A DNA stretch of 64,000 nucleotides from Pleionea sediminis. Its GTDB lineage: Bacteria; Pseudomonadota; Gammaproteobacteria; Enterobacterales; Kangiellaceae. The translations under genes and the position numbers were made by a program. Below the pieces are notes generated by a model that had not been told where the DNA came from, did no database searches, and saw only the letters and a list, made by a program, of their open reading frames with translations. This document shows positions 37,831 to 46,541 of the stretch, piece by piece. How positions within the stretch are numbered: the stretch's first letter is position 1; the number at the start of each line of letters is the position of its first letter. The stretch covers positions 992,001 to 1,056,000 of the forward strand of contig NZ_SUNB01000001.1 of assembly GCF_007570825.1 (NCBI RefSeq), read 5' to 3'.

Positions 37831-38664
37831 GTGACTTTAACGAATTCATTCCACAAGCATAATGTTCTATGGCTAGCGACTACTTGCTCGCTTGTGCTGC
37901 ATGGATTACTATTAATTTTCCTCTGGAATCAAAAACTTACTCCTAAATTAACAATACAAAGTGATAATCAAATTCATATTCAATTAACCCGTCATAAAAC
38001 TGAGCATCAACCCAAAAGTTCACTGAACGAAACACAATCAAAAGAAGTACCCAAAAACACTCAAACTGTCGCTCCGAAAAAAACAGACTTTGTCGTCCCC
38101 TCAACTGAGCAAAAAGCTGAGCCAGATACTCAGCCGACAAGAACTCAAAAGCCCATCAACTCGACTCTAACATCCAGTCCTAAAGAGGTACCCACAGATA
38201 ACAACGGCGTTATTTCTGTATCAAAAGCACAAAGTACCACTATTGGTTTGGATATCTATAGCAACTTAAAAGCACATGCGAATCAACATATAGAAAATCA
38301 TCCTTTAACCATCAATGAACCGTCGATAAACTCAAACGATAGAATAGACACCAGCAATATTTTCGATTCAGAACTAGTCGATAAAATTCGGCGACGTGAA
38401 GATGAAAAGAGAAATAACGAGCTATTAGAACACATACGCTCCGAAATTGACTCACACCGATATCGAGAGTTTCAATCTATCGGCGGTCAGCAAATGGTGC
38501 GCATTGATGGAAATTGCTACTCAGTCCCCGAAGATGATCCACTGGATGAATTTGATAACCCAATCATGATGGGCGCCGGTGCTTGTAGCAAAAAAAAATC
38601 TATCGAATTTAAAAGTTATGCCCCTCACATTATAAAAAAGCGGGCCCAACAAGTTAAGCGTTAA
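37831..38664 (+). CDS. TonB-like anchored protein lacking a TonB C-terminal domain
   Basis: A 277-residue protein beginning at GTG. The N-terminus is TonB-like in layout: short basic start, one TM helix (about 13-33, containing 'SLVLHGLLL'), then about 110 residues rich in Pro, Thr, Lys and Gln. The C-terminus does not match the TonB fold; it is a charged helix ('KIRRREDEKRNNELLEHIRSEI') and a short segment with two Cys ('DGNCYSVPEDDP', 'GAGACSKKK'). It could be a periplasm-spanning adaptor rather than an energy transducer. It converges on, and overlaps by four bases, the methyltransferase-like gene. Confidence 0.6.
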   Translation: MTLTNSFHKHNVLWLATTCSLVLHGLLLIFLWNQKLTPKLTIQSDNQIHIQLTRHKTEHQPKSSLNETQSKEVPKNTQTVAPKKTDFVVPSTEQKAEPDTQPTRTQKPINSTLTSSPKEVPTDNNGVISVSKAQSTTIGLDIYSNLKAHANQHIENHPLTINEPSINSNDRIDTSNIFDSELVDKIRRREDEKRNNELLEHIRSEIDSHRYREFQSIGGQQMVRIDGNCYSVPEDDPLDEFDNPIMMGAGACSKKKSIEFKSYAPHIIKKRAQQVKR

Positions 38665-40013
38665 TGACTTTCACGAATAATTTTTAGATAAAAATCTTTA
38701 ATCATCGAAGTCGCTTCATTTGGCTCTATCGAACGCTCCTTTGCAAACTTTTTGGCAATATCTTTAATGGATTTCTTACCATCAACTTTTGAAGCAATAT
38801 CTAAATACAACTGATGACTAAAAGCAAAGGACTGAAAAGTTCGGTTATTTGGAACTGGCTTCTCGATATCAATAAGCCAGTCTGGTAAATTTTCGAGCTC
38901 CTTCTTTAGCTGAACTTCTTTTACTTTAACCGCTCGCCAGCTCCATACCGTTTCCATACGATAGCCCGCGTTATACGGCGATTTTAAATAGGGAATTGTA
39001 TTCTGTTTAATATCCTCGATCTCAAACCCAGCTTTAAGAGCTACGTCTTTAATTTCGTCGATGGAGTAACACAAAGCATCTCGATTTTGGTTGAACACTA
39101 AGCTACCAAAGTTAATCCATTGACCGCCCCGAGGTAAATAATGATTAACCGCTGCTAAAAACTGGCTCAATTCAAAGGGTTGAATATCAATAAGCCAAGG
39201 CGTGACTACAGTATCCATAGAAGCCGCTTTTATTGCTGGCTTAGTCGCATCACTAAATAACAAAGAAAAATTATCTGGCGTGTCTTTAATACTTTCAATT
39301 TCGTGAGTAACTACCACAGAATCAATGGCTTTAGGATGGAGAGGAAATTCCTCAATAGTAAGGCCATCGCCCCAAAGAATCTCCTTCGCCGCAAAAAGAA
39401 GTAGTGGATTAATGTCATTTGCGAGAGTTAATTTAGGCGTCAATGAACAGTGAAGATCATAAGCTAAACGACATGAACCAGCTCCCAGTACCAGTATGTT
39501 GTTGATTGATTGTTCGTCGATAACCTTTTTAATGATATCTAAAGATTCATTATTTTCCTCACCACCCCAAACCCAATCGCGATATAAATTGGCTTCATAA
39601 CTTAATAAATTCTGAGTATGAGGAGCACGATCACTGAGCGCATCATATATCGGTTTGCTGGCCACTTTTGCCTTTAAAATTGGCGCTACCAATTGCGTTA
39701 CCTGCTGTTGAAAACGTACTTTCCCTTCACACAGTAACGTCAACCGCCTCGCCGTTTCTCCGCTCGACTTTTTAATTTCATTTACCAACACTCGAATTTC
39801 GTCAGTCAGCACTTGATTAAAGTGATTAAGTTTAATGGTCCAGTCAACCATTGAATGAAGCGGATTTTTTAACAGCCAGGGAACATCATTAATTATTGGA
39901 TAGTGGACAGAATCTTTTTCGGATACGAGTTGCCCCTCAGACAAAGATAGAGGGCTATTTGTTTTGGGACAATTCAGTACTGCCAGCTCAGCTTCTGTAA
40001 TTTGCATAACCAT
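38661..40013 (-). CDS. Carnosine N-methyltransferase-like (N2227) fusion protein
   Basis: A 450-residue three-part protein. Residues about 8-50 resemble a Trm112/YcaR zinc-ribbon domain but keep only one Cys ('LNCPKTNSPL...YPIINDVPWLL'). The middle (about 140-365) is a SAM-binding domain matching the N2227/CARNMT1 family: 'ILVLGAGSCRLAYDL' (motif I, 173-187), 'ANDINPLLL', 'TPWLIDI' (271-277), 'LPRGGQWINFGSL' (293-305) and 'YSIDEIKDVALKAGF' (316-330). The C-terminal about 50 residues ('DIASKVDGKKSIKDIAKKFA') look like a PqqD-type helical domain. In eukaryotes the family methylates the imidazole of carnosine; the substrate here is unknown. Confidence 0.72.
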   Translation of the reverse strand: MVMQITEAELAVLNCPKTNSPLSLSEGQLVSEKDSVHYPIINDVPWLLKNPLHSMVDWTIKLNHFNQVLTDEIRVLVNEIKKSSGETARRLTLLCEGKVRFQQQVTQLVAPILKAKVASKPIYDALSDRAPHTQNLLSYEANLYRDWVWGGEENNESLDIIKKVIDEQSINNILVLGAGSCRLAYDLHCSLTPKLTLANDINPLLLFAAKEILWGDGLTIEEFPLHPKAIDSVVVTHEIESIKDTPDNFSLLFSDATKPAIKAASMDTVVTPWLIDIQPFELSQFLAAVNHYLPRGGQWINFGSLVFNQNRDALCYSIDEIKDVALKAGFEIEDIKQNTIPYLKSPYNAGYRMETVWSWRAVKVKEVQLKKELENLPDWLIDIEKPVPNNRTFQSFAFSHQLYLDIASKVDGKKSIKDIAKKFAKERSIEPNEATSMIKDFYLKIIRESH

Positions 40014-40234
40014 TGATTAATAAGAAAAAGATACCTGTAACTTTAGCAAACCCATTCAAATAAAACAGTAATGAGTTCAAACTCTCACAGTTCCAAGCCA
40101 ATGGAGACTTTAAATCTCAGTTCTTAAGACTAAATAGAATCGAACTAGATTCGTAGCGATTCAAGTACAAAACGTCAGGACAAAAAGCCAAAGCTTAAAA
40201 TAATTTCACTTGAACTGATTTAATTCTTAAAGGA

Positions 40235-41044
40235 TCAAGCCCAAATAATTAAACCGATCAAGGCTAATCCTAGCGCCAAGCGATACCACACAAAAGGCAT
40301 CATGCCAATTTTATCGATGAGCTTTAAGAAGAAGTGAATACAGGTAAATGCACTTACTGCGGCTATAGCAAATCCAGCAGCAAGCTCTCCCCACATAACA
40401 GGCTCTGGCTGTTGAGCGAGCTTAAGAGTAGTTAGGCCTCCTGAAAGCACAATGACCGGTATCGATAATAAAAATGAAAATCGGGCGGCAGCCGTTCGAG
40501 TTAAACCTAACCATAATCCGGCCATAATAGTCGCCCCACTGCGACTGGTCCCTGGAATCAGCGCTAAGGCCTGTGCGCAACCCACGATAAGAATATCTTT
40601 CCAGGTTATATCGTATTCGTCTCGCTTATGCTTTACATTTTTTTCTACCCACCAAAGTAACAACGCGAAAACAATGGTCGTTGTTGCGATGACAGATACC
40701 GATCTTAAATAGTTATCGACCACATCTAACAAACTGAATATTAATCCCAAAATACCAACCGGCACAGTACCCCAAATGACAGCCCAAGCAAGCTTGGCAT
40801 CTTTTTCCATATTTTGCGAAAACCCCGTCCGAAAAAATGACGCTGTCATACGGATTAATTCTTCACGAAAATAAATGACAACCGCCGTTAAGGTTCCCAT
40901 GTGTAACGCAATATCAAAAGCAAGCCCTTGATCAGACCAGCCTAAAATTTGCGAAGGAAGTATTAAGTGGGCAGAACTAGAAACCGGTAAAAATTCCGTC
41001 AATCCCTGAATTAATGCAAGAAAAATTATTTCAATCCAATCCAT
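40235..41044 (-). CDS. uppP: Undecaprenyl-diphosphatase UppP
   Basis: A 269-residue inner-membrane enzyme (also called BacA) that dephosphorylates undecaprenyl diphosphate to recycle the lipid carrier for peptidoglycan. Both catalytic motifs are intact: 'QGLTEFLPVSSSAHL' near the N-terminus and 'PGTSRSGATIMAGL' in the second half, with about eight TM helices. It is the last gene of a minus-strand run shared with folB, folK, folM and midA, and sits in the same order relative to cca as in E. coli. Confidence 0.95.
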   Translation of the reverse strand: MDWIEIIFLALIQGLTEFLPVSSSAHLILPSQILGWSDQGLAFDIALHMGTLTAVVIYFREELIRMTASFFRTGFSQNMEKDAKLAWAVIWGTVPVGILGLIFSLLDVVDNYLRSVSVIATTTIVFALLLWWVEKNVKHKRDEYDITWKDILIVGCAQALALIPGTSRSGATIMAGLWLGLTRTAAARFSFLLSIPVIVLSGGLTTLKLAQQPEPVMWGELAAGFAIAAVSAFTCIHFFLKLIDKIGMMPFVWYRLALGLALIGLIIWA

Positions 41045-41074
41045 TTTACCAGCTCATTTTTCAATCAATATTAA

Positions 41075-41335
41075 TTAACGAACAAATCCGTAGTACAACC
41101 CATAAAGAATCGCTTGTGAAAAAATTATAACCCAAAAGTAAACACCAAACGCCATGATACGAGCAGGCGCGGTATCCAATTCTTTATTTTTCCAAATCAA
41201 TCCTACTGAAAGACAAATAGCGATGGTTAGAGCGATTAAGCCATGAGTTTTCCAGTCGAGTGGCTCTGCGGCATTCATTGAAGATGGAACAATCCACAAC
41301 AATGAGACAACAAAAAACGCCTTTAACCAATGCAT
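41075..41335 (-). CDS. Small membrane protein
   Basis: An 86-residue protein with a hydrophobic N-terminus that may be a signal peptide (cleavage near NAA/E) and two further helices (about 31-48 and 60-82). No family recognised. Its ATG directly follows the TAG stop of the upstream methyltransferase gene, and uppP starts 30 bases after its end, so it belongs to the same transcript. It could assist membrane or envelope functions, but nothing specific is visible. Confidence 0.65.
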   Translation of the reverse strand: MHWLKAFFVVSLLWIVPSSMNAAEPLDWKTHGLIALTIAICLSVGLIWKNKELDTAPARIMAFGVYFWVIIFSQAILYGLYYGFVR

Positions 41336-42553
41336 CTATAACCTCGAATTCCGTTGTTTGGACATTAGCGGAGCGGCATTTTGGCCGATGTTTCGCTCAA
41401 AAGCAATCGCCTTTACCACCTCTCCCATTTGTCCAGGCATCATAAGCTGTTGAATAGCTTGCGAATGCTTTATTCTTTCAGCTGTGTTTTCCGACTGCTC
41501 GACTTGGCTCAAAATACCTGAAGATAGTATGAAATCAGTTTGAGAACAAAATGAAACCAGATTGAGAGAAGCAGCTTCTGCGGAATGACACAACTCAGAA
41601 AAATTAACGTGAGTCGTAATATCTTGTAAGCCGGTTAAATACCAATAACGGTCATGATGCCGATGCCGATAAAAACACTGTAAACTGCCAAGGGCACGGT
41701 TTGGGTTAAAGAAATCACTGGCCACATAACCGTAGTCGATAAACAACAACATACCTTTCGACAAACTGTTAGCGACAGATTTAAGCCATCCGCTGCGCCA
41801 CGGAGCAGCCTCATAAATGACATTATCTTCCCAAGCCACTTTACTCCGGTGTAAAGATAACCAATCCGATAATTCAGTTGAAAGTTGAGAAGTCCACTGC
41901 CGCTCGAACTGCCCCATATCATTTAAGGCAACGGCTTCCTCTTGAAATACCCCCTCAGCAAAACGAAAACGATGAGCCGGAATTGCATCGAGTAATTCAT
42001 TTGCCAAAATAACCCCTTCGAGCTCGACCTCAGGAAAACCCTTTCGCCAACTTATCTTACTTAAAACCTCATCAGACAGGGCAAATGGCTGACTGCGCAA
42101 TGTTTCTACCTGCATTTCTTTTAGAGCTGGCGATACATCAATAATTTGATACTCGCAAATATCGTCGCTATACATTTGCAAAAGTTGCGCTGCCAGCTTG
42201 CCACTGCCTGCGCCAAACTCAATCAGCTTCCCTCCAGTTGCTTTTAAAGCGGGTTGCAGATGTTTTCCCACCGCCTTTGCAAAGATCTCAGATATTTCAG
42301 GAGCGGTTACAAAGTCACCCTTGGCCCCGAGGAGATCCTTACCAGTGGTGTAATAACCCGAGTGAACATTATAGAGCGCCCCTTGCACGAAATCAGAAAA
42401 TGCGACTAAACCATCGCTTGATGCCTTAATTTTTTCTGCAAGGTACAAATAATTTTGAAAACTAAACTCTATTTCTTCATCATCAGGCATCGGTAAGTCG
42501 AGCTCTTTTACCTGATTTGCAATCAAGGCATGATATTGCGATTGATTCAACAT
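41336..42553 (-). CDS. MidA/NDUFAF7-like SAM-dependent methyltransferase
   Basis: A 405-residue methyltransferase of the DUF185 (SAM_MT_85) family. Typical segments are 'SFQNYLYLAEK', 'GYYTTGKDLLGAKGDFVTAPEISEIFAKAVG', the SAM-binding 'LIEFGAGSGKLAAQLL', 'ANELLDAIPAHRF' and 'FIDYGY'. The human homologue NDUFAF7 dimethylates an arginine in complex I; the bacterial target is not established. I choose the ATG at 42553, preceded by a GGGGG stretch, over an in-frame TTG five codons upstream. It lies ten to twenty-five bases after folM on the same strand. Confidence 0.85.
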   Translation of the reverse strand: MLNQSQYHALIANQVKELDLPMPDDEEIEFSFQNYLYLAEKIKASSDGLVAFSDFVQGALYNVHSGYYTTGKDLLGAKGDFVTAPEISEIFAKAVGKHLQPALKATGGKLIEFGAGSGKLAAQLLQMYSDDICEYQIIDVSPALKEMQVETLRSQPFALSDEVLSKISWRKGFPEVELEGVILANELLDAIPAHRFRFAEGVFQEEAVALNDMGQFERQWTSQLSTELSDWLSLHRSKVAWEDNVIYEAAPWRSGWLKSVANSLSKGMLLFIDYGYVASDFFNPNRALGSLQCFYRHRHHDRYWYLTGLQDITTHVNFSELCHSAEAASLNLVSFCSQTDFILSSGILSQVEQSENTAERIKHSQAIQQLMMPGQMGEVVKAIAFERNIGQNAAPLMSKQRNSRL

Positions 42554-42577
42554 AAGAGCCCCCACCAACTGAGCGAG

Positions 42578-43297
42578 TTACAAAAACTCGCCACCATCAA
42601 TTGTTAGTATCTCACCAGTAACAAAAGTTTGTGAGATTAAATAATCTACCGCCCGTTTTAATTGCTCTACACTACCTGTCTTTTTAAGGGGTATTGAATC
42701 TGCCAATCGATTCAAATGATCTTTTCCTTTGCCTGGAGGAGGAAGAATAGCACCAGGGGCAATACCATTGACTCGAATTTTAGGAGACAATGTTTTTGCT
42801 AAATCCAGAGTCATATGTTTAAGAAGCTGTTTCGACCATCGATAAACAAGTCGCTCTACTTGAACGTGATTTAATCGGGCATCGAGCAAATTGATAATCT
42901 GATAATCTTGTTCTGCTTTCGCCTGCTGAGCAAACTGCTGACATAAAGCAAGTGGTGCAAAACTATTAATCGCCAAGATACTTTCCCAATTTTCATAAAT
43001 GTTATCCCAATCATCAGTCTCAGGAAAAACGGAAGCTGAATTAATAAGTAGGTCGACAGGTTTAAAATCATCGGGAATATTTTCAAACACATTAACGACC
43101 TGATCCTGTAATGAGAGATCGCACTGCATAAGGTGATGATTAATGTTTGAGCTTTTTAAATGCTTTGAAAACTCTAATGCTTCTTGCTGCGAAGAGTTAT
43201 AAAGAATGATTAATTGATATTGATGAACGACACAAGCCTCAGCTAATGCTCGGCCGATTCGAATTGCTCCGCCGGTAATCATCGCCGTCTTTTTCAT
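42578..43297 (-). CDS. folM: Dihydromonapterin/dihydrofolate reductase FolM
   Basis: A 239-residue short-chain dehydrogenase. The NADPH-binding motif is 'TGGAIRIGRALA' (the R-I-G form typical of pteridine reductases), the catalytic Tyr-Lys is in 'VYRWSKQLL', and 'INSASVFPET' and 'NGIAPGAILPPPG' complete the set. Neighbouring folK and folB in the same operon support a pterin role: reduction of dihydromonapterin or dihydrofolate. Its start overlaps the folK stop by four bases (ATGA). Confidence 0.85.
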   Translation of the reverse strand: MKKTAMITGGAIRIGRALAEACVVHQYQLIILYNSSQQEALEFSKHLKSSNINHHLMQCDLSLQDQVVNVFENIPDDFKPVDLLINSASVFPETDDWDNIYENWESILAINSFAPLALCQQFAQQAKAEQDYQIINLLDARLNHVQVERLVYRWSKQLLKHMTLDLAKTLSPKIRVNGIAPGAILPPPGKGKDHLNRLADSIPLKKTGSVEQLKRAVDYLISQTFVTGEILTIDGGEFL

Positions 43298-43800
43298 GAC
43301 TTGTATGAACTCATTTCAATAGGGTCCGGTATATGAAACAGTTTTTGAGAGGAATCACTAAACCTCGACCATAATTCCTTCACGCTTTTTAGAGCAACAG
43401 GGTGTATCCAATCAGGTGCAATGTCGTTTAATGGCTGAAGAACAAAAGCATGGTGCAATATCTCTTCTCGAGGCAACCTTATCGGTAAATCACATACCTC
43501 ATAGCCGTAGTTTAAAAGGTCGATATCTAATGTACGGTCACTGAATTTTGGGGAAGAGTGATCGCGACCACCCAGCTTCTCTATTTGCTTGAAATACTGG
43601 TTAATCGTTTCTATCGACTCGCCAGAATCAAACCCTACCACCAAATTAAAAAAATCTTCTCCTGAAAATCCGACAGCCTGACTTTGGTACACAGGAGAAA
43701 TTGTTAATTTACCAAAAGTCTCATACAAACAATCCATGGCTAATTTTAGATTCGTTTCGCGAGCTTGATTGGTGCCAATACTGGCAAAAATTTGCGGCAT
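43294..43800 (-). CDS. folK: HPPK, 6-hydroxymethyl-dihydropterin pyrophosphokinase
   Basis: A 168-residue folate-pathway kinase that transfers pyrophosphate from ATP to 6-hydroxymethyl-7,8-dihydropterin. Signatures are the N-terminal 'IFASIGTNQARETNLKLA', 'SPVYQSQAVGFSGEDFFNLVVGF', and the magnesium/ATP motif 'FSDRTLDIDLLNYG'. Product order fits folB (previous step) two bases upstream and folM downstream with overlap, so the three are translationally linked. Confidence 0.92.
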   Translation of the reverse strand: MPQIFASIGTNQARETNLKLAMDCLYETFGKLTISPVYQSQAVGFSGEDFFNLVVGFDSGESIETINQYFKQIEKLGGRDHSSPKFSDRTLDIDLLNYGYEVCDLPIRLPREEILHHAFVLQPLNDIAPDWIHPVALKSVKELWSRFSDSSQKLFHIPDPIEMSSYKS

Positions 43801-43802
43801 TT

Positions 43803-44153
43803 TTACTTGCTCCGCTCAATCTTTACGCCCACGGCTTTCGAACCTCTAACTGCACCTGGTTTACTTAACTTCAAGCTTAGCCAGCGAACATCAAATTCTG
43901 TTAATATAATTTCAGCGACACGTTCAGCCATGGTTTCAACCAACTGAAAATCACTTTGCTCAACAAAACTAATTACTCGCTTCGCGACGGCTTTGTAATC
44001 CAACGCTTCGTCAATAGTATCAGTTGTAGCGGCTGGCTTTATGTCAGTACCCATCTCAATGTTAAATACAACTTTTTGTCGTATTTTCCGCTCCCAATCG
44101 TAAATACCTATCACCGTCTCTACGGCAAGATCTTCTATAAATACAATATCCAT
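43803..44153 (-). CDS. folB: Dihydroneopterin aldolase FolB
   Basis: A 116-residue enzyme converting dihydroneopterin to 6-hydroxymethyl-dihydropterin and glycolaldehyde. Family marks: 'MDIVFIEDLAVETVIGIYDWE' (here given as start region, with the substrate-binding 'GIYDWER'), 'LDYKAVAKRVISFVEQS', 'QLVETMAERVAEIIL', and 'KPGAVRGSKAVGV' with the catalytic Lys region. I choose the ATG at 44153, with an AAGG site six bases upstream and the family's normal N-terminus; a longer reading frame to 44216 adds 21 non-conserved residues. Divergent from plsY, as in E. coli. Confidence 0.92.
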   Translation of the reverse strand: MDIVFIEDLAVETVIGIYDWERKIRQKVVFNIEMGTDIKPAATTDTIDEALDYKAVAKRVISFVEQSDFQLVETMAERVAEIILTEFDVRWLSLKLSKPGAVRGSKAVGVKIERSK

Positions 44154-44240
44154 TGGTTGCCTTATCGTTAATTGTTGACTTGCTTTCTGTTCAACGCAAT
44201 GTAATGCTAGCGGCATTATACAATCATTTAACTCAAATTC

Positions 44241-44831
44241 ATGGATGCGCTGGCTTTTTCTTTGATTATTGCAGCCTATTTACTGGGTTCAGTCTCCAGC
44301 GCCATCCTTATCTGCCAACTTTTTGGCTTTGGAGATCCTAGAGATTCCGGTTCAGGAAATCCAGGTGCCACCAATGTATTGCGTATTGGCGGCAAAAAAG
44401 CAGCCTTTCTCACCCTGCTTGGCGATAGCTTAAAAGGGGCAGCCCCGGTAGCCGCGACAGTCATTCTTGAGCAACCGATTTACGTCGTTGGTTTAGTCGG
44501 ACTTGCAGCTTTTATTGGTCACTTGTTTCCCGTTTTTTTTCGATTTCAAGGCGGAAAAGGTGTCGCTACTTTTTTCGGTGTCATCATGGTTATGAACTGG
44601 CAACTCGGAATGTATTCTGCACTTTGCTGGTTCATTTGCGCCTGGGCGTTTCGAATATCTTCCCTATCAGCGCTCATTACCGCATTGACGGTTCCATTCT
44701 ACGCTTGGTATTTTTTTCCTAAACAATTTATTTTTTTGTTATTAATGTGTGTATTGCTGGTATTTCGACATCATCAAAATATTCGAAATATGGTTTCAGG
44801 CTCCGAATCAAAACTGGGAACCAGTAGCTAA
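44241..44831 (+). CDS. plsY: Acyl-phosphate:glycerol-3-phosphate acyltransferase PlsY
   Basis: A 196-residue inner-membrane enzyme that starts phospholipid synthesis by acylating glycerol-3-phosphate. All three conserved loops are visible: 'GSVSSAILIC' and 'DPRDSGSGNPGATNVLR' (motif 1, phosphate binding), 'FPVFFRFQGGKGVATFFG' (motif 2) and 'RHHQNIRN' (motif 3). Five to seven TM helices. Its divergent placement beside folB is the conserved gammaproteobacterial arrangement. Confidence 0.95.
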   Translation: MDALAFSLIIAAYLLGSVSSAILICQLFGFGDPRDSGSGNPGATNVLRIGGKKAAFLTLLGDSLKGAAPVAATVILEQPIYVVGLVGLAAFIGHLFPVFFRFQGGKGVATFFGVIMVMNWQLGMYSALCWFICAWAFRISSLSALITALTVPFYAWYFFPKQFIFLLLMCVLLVFRHHQNIRNMVSGSESKLGTSS

Positions 44832-44870
44832 ACACTCCTTAAACTGGATCGATCACTGACAATAAAAACT

Positions 44871-46370
44871 ATGCGAATTATCCTACTTTTTATCATTATC
44901 GCCGTGAGTCCACTTGCGACTTCTAAAGTTTCTCCTCAAGCGAAAAAAGCATCAGAGTATGCAGCAAAAGAGTATCTTCTTGCCGCAGAAAATGCGCTAG
45001 CCGAAATGATTAGTTTCAAAACCGTTGCCGACCCTGCAGTGCCTTATTTGCAAGATAAAAACTTTATAAACTTTCGCAAGTGGTTAAAAACAAAAGCACA
45101 GTCTCTCGGATTGGAAACCGAAGACCATGGCTATGTTGTTACGATATCTCTTGGCCAAGGTGAAAAAGTTTTAGGACTAATTACTCACGGCGATGTTCAA
45201 CCAGCAAATCCAGCCAAATGGAAAAAAAATCCATTCAGTCTTGACCGAGAATCAGCACCCGACAAATTAATTGGTCGTGGTACAGAAGATGATAAAGGAC
45301 CTATCGCTGCAGCATTGTATGCAATGAAAGCGATTAAAGATAAAGGCTATCCACTAAAAGGCAAAGTAGAATTACTCATTTATATGGCTGAAGAATCTGA
45401 CTGGGAGCCATTAAAAGAATTTTTAAAAACCTATGAACCTGCACCGGTTAATATCGCCTTTGACTCCGATTACCCTGTTGTTATAGCGGAAAAAGCCTGG
45501 AGCCATATAAACGTTGCTTTTCCAACATTTTCTAAAAGTGAGAAGACAAACGGTCCGGCTGTTTTAAGCTTTAAGGGAGGTGCTTTTCGAAGTCAGATTC
45601 CAGAAGATGCGATTGCAGAAGTCACAGGTATAACATCAACTCAATTGGCTGATATTCGATATCAACTGCGACAATATCCCATTCAATTTGAAACCACCGC
45701 GATTGACGACAGCATTATCATATCGGTGAAAGGAAAGGCAGCGCATTCGTCCACTCCACAACATGGAATAAATGCGGTTAATATTCTAGCCGAATCACTT
45801 AAAGTGGTTAATTGGGCAGACTCAGCACCTGCGTTTGCTATTAAATACCTAAATGAACTTGTTGGCGTTGGAATTGAAGGCAAAAAATTTGGTAACCTAG
45901 CTTATACACATACTTTCATGGGTCCAATGACTCTCTCTCCAACTCAAGTTAAATTTAATGATAAAAATGAATTGGAAGTCTTTATTAATGTTCGGCGCCC
46001 TTTCGGTAAAACGAAAGATCAAGTGACACGAGACATTCAAAAAGCATTAGATAAATGGAAAGAAAAATCACAAATCCCTCTCATTATTAAAGACATATAT
46101 GTCGGCGATCCATTATGGGTTAAAGACGCTCCTCACACCGAAACATTATTGAATGTTTACTCTTATTTTACAAAAACTCAAAATCCCAAGCCGGCTGCAA
46201 TTGGAGGCTCAACCAACGCAAAACTCTTTCCAAATGCAGTTAGTTTTGGCCCTTCATTACCAGATGCAGAATACACAGGACACTCAGAGTATGAGTTCAT
46301 GACCAGAAAAACCTTCGAGTTGACGCTCAAAATGTATACAGCTGTAATATTAGAGCTTACTTCACAATAA
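44871..46370 (+). CDS. M20-family metallopeptidase, exported
   Basis: A 499-residue zinc peptidase with a signal peptide (about 1-18). The di-zinc site is present: 'GLITHGDVQPA' (His and catalytic Asp), 'GRGTEDDKGPIAA' (bridging Asp), 'LIYMAEESDWEPL' (catalytic Glu and ligand Glu), 'FDSDYPVV' (Asp) and a C-terminal 'YTGHSEYEF' His. Arrangement fits dipeptidase-type (PepV/CPG2-like) M20 enzymes with a lid domain in the middle ('KAAHSSTPQHGINAV'). Export implies a role in periplasmic peptide breakdown. Monocistronic. Confidence 0.88.
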   Translation: MRIILLFIIIAVSPLATSKVSPQAKKASEYAAKEYLLAAENALAEMISFKTVADPAVPYLQDKNFINFRKWLKTKAQSLGLETEDHGYVVTISLGQGEKVLGLITHGDVQPANPAKWKKNPFSLDRESAPDKLIGRGTEDDKGPIAAALYAMKAIKDKGYPLKGKVELLIYMAEESDWEPLKEFLKTYEPAPVNIAFDSDYPVVIAEKAWSHINVAFPTFSKSEKTNGPAVLSFKGGAFRSQIPEDAIAEVTGITSTQLADIRYQLRQYPIQFETTAIDDSIIISVKGKAAHSSTPQHGINAVNILAESLKVVNWADSAPAFAIKYLNELVGVGIEGKKFGNLAYTHTFMGPMTLSPTQVKFNDKNELEVFINVRRPFGKTKDQVTRDIQKALDKWKEKSQIPLIIKDIYVGDPLWVKDAPHTETLLNVYSYFTKTQNPKPAAIGGSTNAKLFPNAVSFGPSLPDAEYTGHSEYEFMTRKTFELTLKMYTAVILELTSQ

Positions 46371-46541
46371 ATGATAATTAACTTTTTGTATTTACTGAGA
46401 TTTTAATAGCAGAAATTAGAATTAAAAACTAAATTATGCAACGAAGTTGAAACATTCTATTAATTCAATAGAAAAGTGCTTGTCTACCTAAATCAAAATA
46501 ACTAGACTGAAAAAGTAGTGTTGGTAAAAGGGTAAAAGCTT

